A stretch of DNA of 64,000 nucleotides from NCBI GenBank assembly GCA_026391525.1, contig JAPLEF010000054.1, positions 1-64,000 of the forward strand. The letters are read 5' to 3'. The notes under the pieces were generated by a model. That model did not search any database, was not told the origin of the DNA, and was given only the letters and a program-made list of their open reading frames with translations. This document shows positions 20,561-30,216 of the stretch, piece after piece. The number at the start of each line of letters is the position of its first letter. Positions within the stretch are counted from its first letter, which is position 1. Origin of the DNA: Sphingobacteriales bacterium (GTDB taxonomy: Bacteria; Bacteroidota; Bacteroidia; Chitinophagales; Chitinophagaceae). A program made the position numbers and the translations under genes.

Positions 20561-21982
20561 ATGACAAACCGTTCACAACATATGGCCCCTTTCCTCGAAA
20601 AACTGCATGCTGGTAATGCTGAAGGGTATGCTGTTTATTTTCTGGGGATCGGAGGAATCGGCATGAGTGCGCTGGCAAGATATTTTAATAGCCGTAAGGT
20701 GAAGGTAAGCGGCTACGACAAAACACCAACAGCTCTTACCCTTCAATTGGAAGATGAAGGTATGCAGATACATTATGAAGATGATATCAATATGATAGAA
20801 ACCGATGCTGTACTTGTGGTGTATACTCCTGCAATTCCTGCGGGCCATAAAGAGTTCAATTTCTTTAAAGATGAAGGTTACGCAGTGATGAAAAGAAGTG
20901 AAGTGCTGGGGATTATCACAGTTGATGCTTTCAACATCTGTGTTGCAGGTACTCATGGTAAAACTACTACGAGTACGATGATTGCTCATATGCTGCGTCA
21001 TAGTGGTTATGGTTGCAACGCTTTGCTGGGGGGAATTGCATCTAACTATGATACCAATTTCTGGGCAAGCGAAAAAAATGTGTATGTGGTGGAAGCCGAT
21101 GAATACGACAGGAGTTTTTTACAGTTAAACCCGGATATCGCGATTGTTACTGCAATGGATCCTGATCATTTGGATATCTATGGTACGGCAGCGCGTTTCC
21201 GTGATGCATTTGCCGATTTTTCGGGCAAAGTGCGAAGAGAGGGTACACTGTATTACAAGTATCAGCTGGAAGGAAGCGAAGTTCTTAAAGCGCCAAACTT
21301 AAGAACCTATGCGGTTAACAAAGTGCAAGCAGACTGCAACATTTATGATATAGACGTTATAAACGGGGCATATACCTTTTCATGGAAAACCGATTGGAAA
21401 ACCATAAATAATTTAAAGTTGAATATGGGCGGAATGCATAACGTAGAAAATGTATCGGCAGCTATTGCTGTTGGCGTTCAACTAGGTTTGTCCGACGATT
21501 CGATTCGTGATGCTGTTGCTTCCTTTAAAGGTGTCAGGCGGCGGTTTGAATATGTTCTTCATCGGAAAGATCTGGTGATGATCGACGATTATGCACATCA
21601 CCCTGCGGAACTAACGGCATTGATTAGTGGCACGAAATTGTTGTTTCCTTTCCGGAAGTGCACCATCGTATTTCAACCGCATTTATATAGCCGTACCCGG
21701 GATTTTGCTCTGGGATTTGCGAATGCACTATCCGCTGCCGACGAAGTGATTTTGTTGCCCATCTACCCGGCACGGGAGTTGCCGATAGCAGGAGTGGAAA
21801 GCGATATGATTGCGAAAATGATGGATCAGCAGAAAGTGAGTATTTGCAGTAAAGATGAATTGATGCAGAAATTATCGGTTTCAAGGCAGAAAGGCGGGTT
21901 ATCACTTTTGGTAACTGCCGGTGCAGGCGACATTGATCTTCTGATTCAACCCATTCGTAAAATGTTAACAGAAATTAATTAA
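20561..21982 (+). CDS. murC: UDP-N-acetylmuramate--L-alanine ligase
   Basis: FLGIGGIGMSALARYF, VAGTHGKTTTSTMIAHML, DDYAHHPAELTALISG. Confidence 0.97.
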   Translation: MTNRSQHMAPFLEKLHAGNAEGYAVYFLGIGGIGMSALARYFNSRKVKVSGYDKTPTALTLQLEDEGMQIHYEDDINMIETDAVLVVYTPAIPAGHKEFNFFKDEGYAVMKRSEVLGIITVDAFNICVAGTHGKTTTSTMIAHMLRHSGYGCNALLGGIASNYDTNFWASEKNVYVVEADEYDRSFLQLNPDIAIVTAMDPDHLDIYGTAARFRDAFADFSGKVRREGTLYYKYQLEGSEVLKAPNLRTYAVNKVQADCNIYDIDVINGAYTFSWKTDWKTINNLKLNMGGMHNVENVSAAIAVGVQLGLSDDSIRDAVASFKGVRRRFEYVLHRKDLVMIDDYAHHPAELTALISGTKLLFPFRKCTIVFQPHLYSRTRDFALGFANALSAADEVILLPIYPARELPIAGVESDMIAKMMDQQKVSICSKDELMQKLSVSRQKGGLSLLVTAGAGDIDLLIQPIRKMLTEIN

Positions 21983-21988
21983 AACGTA

Positions 21989-23197
21989 ATGAAAGTATTT
22001 CAACATAACCGTTTGCGCAACGGGCTGATAACTGCAGCCTGGGTAGCCGTTGGCTGCGCCGGATTGTTGCTACTGGTGGCAGCGATGCACAAGAAGGAAG
22101 CAAAGCTGTGCAGTGGAGCGGATATTGAAATCCGAGGACTTAACAATAATTTCTTTATCGACGAAGCCGATGTACTTCAGGTGATCCATAATCATGCGGG
22201 CGGCGAAATCAAGGGAAAACCGGTTGATGCCTTTAACCTCGTGAAAATCGAAAAAGCATTGAGGAAGGAAATGTGGATCGATAAGGCAGAATTGTATTTT
22301 GACAATAACGCCATATTGCATGCTAATATCACAGAAAGGGAACCGTTGGCCAGGGTATTTACTATCGGGGGCGAATCATACTATATAGACCAAACCGGAA
22401 TGATGCTGCCTTTAAGTGAAAAACTGTCAGCAAGGGTTCCCATATTTACCAATTTCCCAACAGAATCGAAAGTGTTATCAACTGTTGACAGCAGCTTGCT
22501 CAAAGATGTAAAGGAAATGGCCCTGTACATACAGAAAGACAGTTTTCTCTATGCCATGATCGACCAGGTTGCCATCAACAGCCAACGCCAGTTTGAACTG
22601 GTGCCGAAAATGGGCGACCAGTTGATTGTATTCGGCGAGGCTACTGAAATACCGGAGAAATTCAATAAGCTGAAATTGTTTTATAAAAAAGTGATGCCTG
22701 CTGTAGGCTGGGGCCGTTATCATACCATCTGTTTACAATATACCGGACAGGTAGTGGCAAAAATCAGGGGCAAAGAAGATATCAAGGCCGACTCCTTGCA
22801 AACCTTGCACATTATGCAAACCACTGCGGCTTACGCAGCAAAGATGGCTGCTGATACTTCGCAAGCTATGGCACCGGATAATGACAGGAACGCCACCCAG
22901 ATTTCTCTGATCATGGAATCTCTTCAGCGTGATGAGGCGGAAGAAAACGGCGTTGCAGCGCTGCCGTTAGTTGATCTCAAAACTGCAATTCCTGCAAAAC
23001 CTGCTGCAGTTCTTCCAGTTGATAAGAAGCCGGTAGTAACAAAACCAGCAGTAAAACCATCCGTTAAGCCGGCAGAGAAAAAGAAGGGAAGCGATTCGAA
23101 AGCTGCAAAACCAAAACAGGCGGTAACGAAACCGCCTGCCAATAAACCGGCTAAGCCCAAAACTACAATGCCTGCTAAACCTAAAAATGATTATTAA
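21989..23197 (+). CDS. ftsQ: Cell division protein FtsQ/DivIB-like, with long Lys/Pro/Ala-rich C-terminal tail
   Basis: Position between murC and ftsA; N-terminal TM, POTRA-like IRGLNNNFFIDEADVLQVI and EREPLARVF; tail KPAVKPSVKPAEKKKG... Confidence 0.85.
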   Translation: MKVFQHNRLRNGLITAAWVAVGCAGLLLLVAAMHKKEAKLCSGADIEIRGLNNNFFIDEADVLQVIHNHAGGEIKGKPVDAFNLVKIEKALRKEMWIDKAELYFDNNAILHANITEREPLARVFTIGGESYYIDQTGMMLPLSEKLSARVPIFTNFPTESKVLSTVDSSLLKDVKEMALYIQKDSFLYAMIDQVAINSQRQFELVPKMGDQLIVFGEATEIPEKFNKLKLFYKKVMPAVGWGRYHTICLQYTGQVVAKIRGKEDIKADSLQTLHIMQTTAAYAAKMAADTSQAMAPDNDRNATQISLIMESLQRDEAEENGVAALPLVDLKTAIPAKPAAVLPVDKKPVVTKPAVKPSVKPAEKKKGSDSKAAKPKQAVTKPPANKPAKPKTTMPAKPKNDY

Positions 23198-23274
23198 AAG
23201 AAAATACTATTTATAACGTTGTTGCGTAAACGAAACAAACAAACCTATCATACAAACAAACAAAACTTACAACT

Positions 23275-24672
23275 ATGAACCCCGAAAATCCCATTATTGT
23301 AGGCTTAGATATCGGCACTACAAAAATTGCCGCTATTGCCGGTCGGAAAAACGAATTTGGTAAACTGGAAATCCTTGGATTTGGCCGCGCTAACAGCAAC
23401 GGCGTTCAACACGGGATGGTACTGAATATCGATCAAACCATCAAAGCCATCCAGATGGCGCTTGAAAACTGCTATGCCTCAAATCCTGAACTGCGCATTT
23501 GTGAAGTTTATGTAGGTATTGCAGGCCACCACATCAAGAGCTTGCAAACCAGAGGCGATATCGTTCGCAAGGAGGTGGAAGAGGAAATCAAGCAGGAAGA
23601 AATCGACCGGTTGATTGAAGACCAATACCGTACTTACATTCCTGCCGGCGACCAGATCGTTGATGTGATACCACAGGAATTCACCGTTGATAATTTCCAG
23701 AACATCGCTAACCCGATAGGATACAGCGGCGTTAAAGTTGGAGCCAATTTCCATATCATCACCGGCGACAGAAATGCCATCCGCAACATCAACAGAAGTG
23801 TAGAAAAAGCAGGATTAAAAACCAAGGATCTGGTGTTGCAACCGCTGGCTTCTGCAGCAGCAGTGATGTGCGATCAGGATTTAGAAGCAGGTGTTGCGAT
23901 AGTTGATATCGGTGGAGGTACAACCGACCTGGCCGTATTTTATGAAGGCATACTGAAACATACTGCAGTAATTCCTTTCGGAGGAGAAAATATCACTAAC
24001 GATATCAAAACGGGTTTGGGCGTATTGAAAACACAGGCCGAGCAAATGAAAATCCAGTTTGGAAGTGCCTTGGCAGATGAAGCCAAAAACAATGCATTCA
24101 TCACCATACCCGGATTACGTGGTATGGCAACCAAAGAGATATCTGTAAAAAATCTGGCCAATATCATACAGGCACGTATGAGCGAAATCATGGATTTTGT
24201 TGCTTACCATCTGAAGCAGGTGGGTTTGGATAACCGTGTACTGAATGGAGGAATCATCCTCACCGGCGGCGGATCTCAACTGAAACATCTGCTGCAATTA
24301 ACCGAATATGTAACCGGATTGAATGCCAGGATCGGTTTGCCCAACGAACACCTTACCGGAACTTATAGCGATGAACTTTCTAAACCTATGTACAGCACCT
24401 GTATAGGCCTTATCCTGAAAGGTTATAACGATTATGAAAACAAGAACAGGCCTGCAGCAACAACATTCATCAAAGTTGGAATTCCTGATGATATTCTCAC
24501 AGAACCGGTAGCTGAAACATTGGTTACATCCGGACGTGAAACTGTAAATGATACAGAAACTGAACACGAAGAGGTTGCCGTTAAGCCAAGAAAAACTTTG
24601 AAACAATTTTTAGACACGTTCAAGATCAATCTGATTGATCTGTTTAAAGAAGAAGAGGACAGTAAATTATAA
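23275..24672 (+). CDS. ftsA: Cell division protein FtsA
   Basis: IIVGLDIGTTKIAAIAGRK, VDIGGGTTDLAVF, GGIILTGGGSQLKHLLQL. Confidence 0.97.
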   Translation: MNPENPIIVGLDIGTTKIAAIAGRKNEFGKLEILGFGRANSNGVQHGMVLNIDQTIKAIQMALENCYASNPELRICEVYVGIAGHHIKSLQTRGDIVRKEVEEEIKQEEIDRLIEDQYRTYIPAGDQIVDVIPQEFTVDNFQNIANPIGYSGVKVGANFHIITGDRNAIRNINRSVEKAGLKTKDLVLQPLASAAAVMCDQDLEAGVAIVDIGGGTTDLAVFYEGILKHTAVIPFGGENITNDIKTGLGVLKTQAEQMKIQFGSALADEAKNNAFITIPGLRGMATKEISVKNLANIIQARMSEIMDFVAYHLKQVGLDNRVLNGGIILTGGGSQLKHLLQLTEYVTGLNARIGLPNEHLTGTYSDELSKPMYSTCIGLILKGYNDYENKNRPAATTFIKVGIPDDILTEPVAETLVTSGRETVNDTETEHEEVAVKPRKTLKQFLDTFKINLIDLFKEEEDSKL

Positions 24673-24740
24673 TATCAACTTTCCGGAGCAATCTGGAACA
24701 AAAAATACTTTACTACTAACTAACCCAAAAACTTACACAC

Positions 24741-26789
24741 ATGATACAATTCGATTTACCTAAAGAGCAATCCTCCATCATCAAGGTTATTGGTGTTGGT
24801 GGCGGAGGAAGCAATGCGGTTAACCACATGTTTTCTCAACATATTGAAGGCGTAAATTTCATCATTTGCAATACCGATGCCCAAGCGATTGCTCAAAGCA
24901 AAGTACCCAATAAGATACAACTCGGTCCACATCTTACCCAGGGTTTAGGTGCCGGTGCTAATCCCAATATCGGCCGACAGGCAACTGAAGAAAGCCTGGA
25001 AGAAATAAAAAGGATCCTGGAAGTGAATACCAAGATGGCTTTCATCACGGCAGGTATGGGTGGCGGAACCGGAACAGGTGGTGCCCCTATCATTGCTAAA
25101 ATATGTAAAGATCTTGGCATCCTTACTGTTGGAATTGTTACTACACCTTTTGCTTATGAGGGCAAGAAAAGGATAGCTCAGGCAGAGGAAGGAATTTCAT
25201 TATTGAAAAGCCATGTAGATACTTTACTGGTGATCAGTAACGATAAATTACGCCATCAGTTTGGTAACCTTAAAATGAAAGAAGCTTTCGGACGCGCAGA
25301 TAATGTTTTAGCAACGGCAGCCAAATGTATAACTGATGTGATCAATACTACCGGACAAATCAATGTAGATTTTGCAGATGTTTGCACAGTAATGAGTAAA
25401 GGAGGTGTGGCCATTCTGGGAAGTGCCGCAGCAGAAGGTGAAAACAGGGCACAGGTAGCCATTGAAAATGCGCTTACCTCTCCGTTATTGAATGACGATG
25501 ATATCCGCGGTGCAAAATGGATCCTGATCAATATCAATTCAGCTGAAGGCGAACATGAGTTTACAATGGATGAAGTGGAGATCATACAGAATCATCTGCT
25601 GGCACAGGCAGGGGATGAAACTGATATCATACTTGGATTGGGCTACGACAGCAGTTTGGAAGCAAAAATCGGGATCACGCTTATTGCTACAGGATTTGAA
25701 AGGAAAGAACCTTTTGTAAATCCGGCTACTGCTGCAGCCAATGCAGGCGAGGGAAAGATCCTCATGCAACTGGAAATGCCGACTCCTGTTATAGCAACTA
25801 TTCCTACAACGGTAACAGAAATTGCCGAAGAAATAAAAGATGTCAATACCATTTCTGAGGCTGTTGCCAATGATGCGATCACAGAGATGGAAACTCTTGA
25901 AGAACCTTCCACAGAAAAAATAATACTCACTCTTGATACTGATGTAGTAGATGAAGTATCAGCAACTGTTTCCATTCAGGAAGAAGTTGTTATTGTTGAA
26001 CCCTCCATTGAAATCAATGCATCAGTTACCGTGCAGGAAGAAATGGTTGAACACCTCATGATGCCAACACTTGTAGAAGAAGAAACCGTAGAACCACTTA
26101 GTAAAAATACTGTGGACAAAATACCCGATACTCCGCAGTTTTTTGAAATATCTTCGGCCGCAGACCAGATACCGCTTACCATTCTTGATCTTGGTGATTT
26201 TCCTATCAATATGCCGGAAACAAAACCGGCAATTGAAATCAACCAGGATTCAGATCAACCTGATTATAACGAAGCTGCTGGTAAAAGTGGCGCTCTTTCG
26301 TCGGGGCGTTACCTGGCAAAGCCATTGCAGATTTATGCAGAGGAGTTGCCAGTACAGCAGGAATCCAATACGAAAGAGGAACCACTGCCTTTGCAGCCAA
26401 CGGCGCAGGAAGACGAACCTGTTATCGATCTGCAATCAGCAGTAAACAATTCCCAGAAAGCGGCGGAGGAGCCAGTTGTACAACAAGCTCAGCCCATCAT
26501 GAAATCTGATGTTGAGGAGCCTGCATTGCAGGACGAAACAGCGGAGTTAAGGCGCCGGGCTGCGGAAAGGATAGCGAAATTGCGAAATCTTTCGTTCAAC
26601 ATCAACGCATCTGATCCTAACAATGAGTTTGAAACCGTTCCGGCATACCTTCGCCGCAATATGGATATCCATAACCAGATCGCCGATGTAGAATCTTTCT
26701 ATAGCAACTATACCGTTAAGTCTAACGAAAATAATCAAATCGAAATCAGTTCCATCAATACTTTCCTCGACGGAAAGAAACCTGATTAA
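24741..26789 (+). CDS. ftsZ: Cell division protein FtsZ with long C-terminal linker
   Basis: IKVIGVGGGGSNAVNHM, MGGGTGTGGAPIIAKI (tubulin signature); near-C-terminal peptide VPAYLRR. Confidence 0.98.
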   Translation: MIQFDLPKEQSSIIKVIGVGGGGSNAVNHMFSQHIEGVNFIICNTDAQAIAQSKVPNKIQLGPHLTQGLGAGANPNIGRQATEESLEEIKRILEVNTKMAFITAGMGGGTGTGGAPIIAKICKDLGILTVGIVTTPFAYEGKKRIAQAEEGISLLKSHVDTLLVISNDKLRHQFGNLKMKEAFGRADNVLATAAKCITDVINTTGQINVDFADVCTVMSKGGVAILGSAAAEGENRAQVAIENALTSPLLNDDDIRGAKWILININSAEGEHEFTMDEVEIIQNHLLAQAGDETDIILGLGYDSSLEAKIGITLIATGFERKEPFVNPATAAANAGEGKILMQLEMPTPVIATIPTTVTEIAEEIKDVNTISEAVANDAITEMETLEEPSTEKIILTLDTDVVDEVSATVSIQEEVVIVEPSIEINASVTVQEEMVEHLMMPTLVEEETVEPLSKNTVDKIPDTPQFFEISSAADQIPLTILDLGDFPINMPETKPAIEINQDSDQPDYNEAAGKSGALSSGRYLAKPLQIYAEELPVQQESNTKEEPLPLQPTAQEDEPVIDLQSAVNNSQKAAEEPVVQQAQPIMKSDVEEPALQDETAELRRRAAERIAKLRNLSFNINASDPNNEFETVPAYLRRNMDIHNQIADVESFYSNYTVKSNENNQIEISSINTFLDGKKPD

Positions 26790-26850
26790 TGGTACGGCAG
26801 CTTAGCCGCTGTTATCATTTCCTGTTGTGTTTGTAATGACTGTTTGTTTG

Positions 26851-26881
26851 GGGCCTCTTTCTTCGGAAAGGGGCCTTTTTG
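26851..26881 (+). terminator. Rho-independent terminator of the dcw cluster after ftsZ
   Basis: GGCCTCTTTC-TTCG-GAAAGGGGCC (10-bp stem with one G-U, UUCG tetraloop closed by C-G) followed by TTTTT. Confidence 0.9.
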
Positions 26882-26930
26882 ATATGTTATTAGTGGTTCC
26901 TGATGTATCAACTTAGCGCTGGATGATAAT

Positions 26931-26954
26931 ATAGTTTACTTTATTGTAAACTAT
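26931..26954. promoter_or_regulatory. Perfect 9-bp dyad upstream of kup
   Basis: ATAGTTTAC-TTTATT-GTAAACTAT, just upstream of a TACATTTG -7-like element (26985-26992). Confidence 0.5.
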
Positions 26955-26984
26955 TATTTTATACAGATTATTCCATTTTACCTA

Positions 26985-26992
26985 TACATTTG
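26985..26992 (+). promoter_or_regulatory. Candidate -7 box upstream of kup
   Basis: TACATTTG matches TAnnTTTG. Confidence 0.35.
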
Positions 26993-27036
26993 TAACTCCT
27001 TAACCAAAACACATCTCGTTTCGAAAATCAAGTTTA

Positions 27037-29061
27037 GTGGGCACACATAATCTCAACAAAGTATCAGCGGCAGGAATATTAATCGCCCTCGGCATCATTT
27101 ACGGAGATATCGGCACCTCTCCACTGTATGTGTTCAGCGCCATCATCAACGGAAAACCTATAGAAGAATTACTCATTGTTGGTGGTTTATCTTGCATCAT
27201 CTGGACGCTTACCTTACAAACTACTGTGAAATATGTATTGCTCACCTTGCAGGCGGATAATAAAGGTGAGGGCGGTATCTTTTCACTTTATACCCTGGTA
27301 AGGCGACAAAAAAAATGGCTGGTTATTCCCGCCATGATTGGAGGAGCGGCATTGCTTGCTGATGGCATGATCACTCCGCCCATTTCCATCACTTCTGCAA
27401 TAGAAGGCTTGCATAATATTCCTTTGCTTGCCGATATCCAGCAGAATACTATTATCATTATCGTATTGGCCATACTGGTGTTGCTATTTTTTATGCAGCA
27501 GTTTGGCACGAATTCTATCGGTAAATTATTCGGGCCGGTGATGTCTATCTGGTTTGTGATGCTGGCGCTGTTAGGGATTGCGAATATTTCTTCCGAATGG
27601 CATGTGCTGAAAGCCTTCAATCCTTATTATGCTTTCAGGTTGCTGTCCATTTATCCTTCGGGGTTTTGGATACTTGGCGCCGTATTCCTTTGTACCACAG
27701 GTGCTGAGGCGCTTTACAGTGATTTGGGGCATTGCGGGAGGGGCAATATTCGCATCTCCTGGATATTTGTGAAAACTTGTTTGATTCTTAATTACCTGGG
27801 GCAAGGTGCCTGGTTACTTAATCATAAAGGGGTAGTATTCGCAAATGATGAATTATTAAAGAATGCAGCTTTCGCAGCAAAATATCCCGCAGCAATTGAA
27901 ATGCAAAATCCATTTTATGCAATCATGCCGCCCTGGTTTTTACTTTGGGGTATTCTCATTGCAACAGTGGCTGCCATCATAGCCAGCCAGGCATTGATCA
28001 GTGGTTCGTTTACCCTTATCAGTGAAGCCATCCGATTGAATCTTTGGCCCAAGATGCGCATCAATTATCCTTCAGAAGCAAAAGGTCAGTTATATATTCC
28101 TGGCATCAATACCCTTTTGTTTATTGGTTGTTGCGGAATCGTGCTTTACTTCAGATCGTCGGGTGCAATGGAAGCTGCCTATGGATTGGCCATCACACTT
28201 TGCATGCTGGCCACTTCGATCTTATTTTCCAATTACCTGGTTTCGAGAAGAGTGCATCCTGCATTTATCTGGTTGTTCCTGTTTGTTTATCTGTCGATAG
28301 AAACTGCATTCCTCATTGCCAATCTTGATAAATTCCCGCATGGTGGATTTGTAACCTTGCTAATTGGAGGCGCTCTGTTTGCTGTGATGTACATCTGGTT
28401 CAGGGCCAGAAAAATTAAGAACCGGTATGTTGAATTTGTAAGAGTGGAAGAGTACGTGCCTAAGTTAGAAGAACTCAGCAACGATAATTCAGTGCCCAAG
28501 TATGCCACGCACCTTGTATATCTTACCAGTGCGAATAACCCGAAGGAAATTGAACACAAGATCATTTATAGTATTTTGAGAGGTAAGCCTAAACGAGCCG
28601 ATATTTATTGGTTTGTACATGTTCATACCCTAGATGATCCTTATACCAGTGAATATTCTGTTGAGCACATCATACCTAACGATATCATAAGGGTGGAATT
28701 CAGGTTAGGATTTCGCATACAACCCAGGCTGAACCTGATGTTTAAGAAAGTGGTTGAAGATCTTGTTGCTAATCGTGAAGTGAACATAACCAGCCGTTAC
28801 GAAAGTCAGCAAAGAAACAATATGGTAGGCGACTTCCAATTTATCGTGATGGAAAAATTCCTGAGTCAGGATAATGAATTACCTTTCTTTGAAAGACTGG
28901 TAATGAAACTTTATTTCTGGTTGAAAGAACTCAGTGTAAGTGAGGAAAGAAGTTTCGGACTTGAACAAAGCAATGTTAATGTAGAAAAATTTCCACTCGT
29001 TGTGGCTCCTGTCAGTAAATTAAAACTTACCCGTATTTGGGATGGTGATGATGAATTTTAA
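27037..29061 (+). CDS. kup: KUP-family potassium uptake protein
   Basis: LGIIYGDIGTSPLYVFSAI, ADGMITPPISITSAIEGL, ALYSDLGHCGRGNI; GTG start. Confidence 0.96.
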   Translation: MGTHNLNKVSAAGILIALGIIYGDIGTSPLYVFSAIINGKPIEELLIVGGLSCIIWTLTLQTTVKYVLLTLQADNKGEGGIFSLYTLVRRQKKWLVIPAMIGGAALLADGMITPPISITSAIEGLHNIPLLADIQQNTIIIIVLAILVLLFFMQQFGTNSIGKLFGPVMSIWFVMLALLGIANISSEWHVLKAFNPYYAFRLLSIYPSGFWILGAVFLCTTGAEALYSDLGHCGRGNIRISWIFVKTCLILNYLGQGAWLLNHKGVVFANDELLKNAAFAAKYPAAIEMQNPFYAIMPPWFLLWGILIATVAAIIASQALISGSFTLISEAIRLNLWPKMRINYPSEAKGQLYIPGINTLLFIGCCGIVLYFRSSGAMEAAYGLAITLCMLATSILFSNYLVSRRVHPAFIWLFLFVYLSIETAFLIANLDKFPHGGFVTLLIGGALFAVMYIWFRARKIKNRYVEFVRVEEYVPKLEELSNDNSVPKYATHLVYLTSANNPKEIEHKIIYSILRGKPKRADIYWFVHVHTLDDPYTSEYSVEHIIPNDIIRVEFRLGFRIQPRLNLMFKKVVEDLVANREVNITSRYESQQRNNMVGDFQFIVMEKFLSQDNELPFFERLVMKLYFWLKELSVSEERSFGLEQSNVNVEKFPLVVAPVSKLKLTRIWDGDDEF

Positions 29062-29377
29062 TACCATAGCTATAGCGCGTATCACCGTAACAGCCCTGAA
29101 AAAGCAGCTGGAACAGGGTGATGATATCTTGCTGGTAGATGTGAGAGAACCTTTTGAACATCAGCATTTCAATATCGGTGGCCTGCTCATTCCGTTTGGA
29201 GAAATCATGCAACATGCCGCTTTGTTTGATACATCCAAATCCGTTGTTTGTTATTGTGCAAAAGGTATCCGAAGCCAGATTGCCATCCAAAGGTTACAAG
29301 ATAAATTTGGGTTTACTAACCTCATCAATCTGGAAGGAGGAATGGATGCCTGGCAACGCTTATATCCGTTTTCCTGA
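29042..29377 (+). CDS. Rhodanese-like domain protein
   Basis: ILLVDVREPFEHQHFNIGG, VVCYCAKGIRSQIAIQRL, LINLEGGMDAW; overlaps the kup 3' end by 20 bp in another frame. Confidence 0.88.
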   Translation: MVMMNFNTIAIARITVTALKKQLEQGDDILLVDVREPFEHQHFNIGGLLIPFGEIMQHAALFDTSKSVVCYCAKGIRSQIAIQRLQDKFGFTNLINLEGGMDAWQRLYPFS

Positions 29378-29425
29378 ATTTTTTTCATTACAAATCTTTC
29401 CATCTTCAAAGAAAAAGGGTAACTC

Positions 29426-30214
29426 ATGAATCACTTACTCCTTTATATTCTTTCAGGATATGCCGTTTTGATGCTGATCGTGTATCTGGTGCAAGAGCGG
29501 TTCATATTCAAGCCGGAAAAGCTGGATCAGGATTTTGTTTACCAATATGATGCACCGTTTGAAGAATTGTTTTTTGATGTTGAACCGGGTGTCCGTATCA
29601 ACGGTCTTCATTTCAAAGTTAAAGAACCGTTAGGGCTCGTTTTGTATTTTCATGGAAACAGCAGAAGCATAAAAGGTTGGGCCAAATATGCCAGAGATTT
29701 TTCTCGGTATGAATATGATGTGGTGCTGGTAGATTACCGGGGATTCGGCAAAAGTACCGGTAAACGTAGCGAAGCCATGATGCTGAATGATATGCAATTT
29801 GTGTACGACAGTCTCGCTGTTCAATATTCCGAACAACACTTCATCGTTTACGGAAGGAGCCTTGGAAGCGGATTTGCAACCAAAATTGCCAGTGATAACC
29901 AACCACGATACCTCATTCTCGATGCACCATACTTTAGCTTTAAAAAAGTGGTGGAACGTTTCATGCCCTTCATGCCAACGCGGTTGCTACTTCGATTTCA
30001 TTTGCGAACTGATAAATGGATCGGGCAGGTACAATGCCATACTTATATCATTCATGGCACAAAGGATTGGCTGATCCCAATAAGTAACAGTGAAAAATTA
30101 CAAGCCATAAATCCAAAAAAAATCACCCTTATCCGGATCATTGGAGGGGCACATAATAACCTTCCCACATTTCCTGCCTATCATGCCATGTTAAGGGATA
30201 TCTTGCAATTCTAA
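29426..30214 (+). CDS. Alpha/beta hydrolase (BEM46-like)
   Basis: LYFHGNSRSIKGWAKYARDF, YRGFGKSTGKRSE, VYGRSLGSGFATKIA, HGTKDWLIP. Confidence 0.88.
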   Translation: MNHLLLYILSGYAVLMLIVYLVQERFIFKPEKLDQDFVYQYDAPFEELFFDVEPGVRINGLHFKVKEPLGLVLYFHGNSRSIKGWAKYARDFSRYEYDVVLVDYRGFGKSTGKRSEAMMLNDMQFVYDSLAVQYSEQHFIVYGRSLGSGFATKIASDNQPRYLILDAPYFSFKKVVERFMPFMPTRLLLRFHLRTDKWIGQVQCHTYIIHGTKDWLIPISNSEKLQAINPKKITLIRIIGGAHNNLPTFPAYHAMLRDILQF

Positions 30215-30216
30215 TT

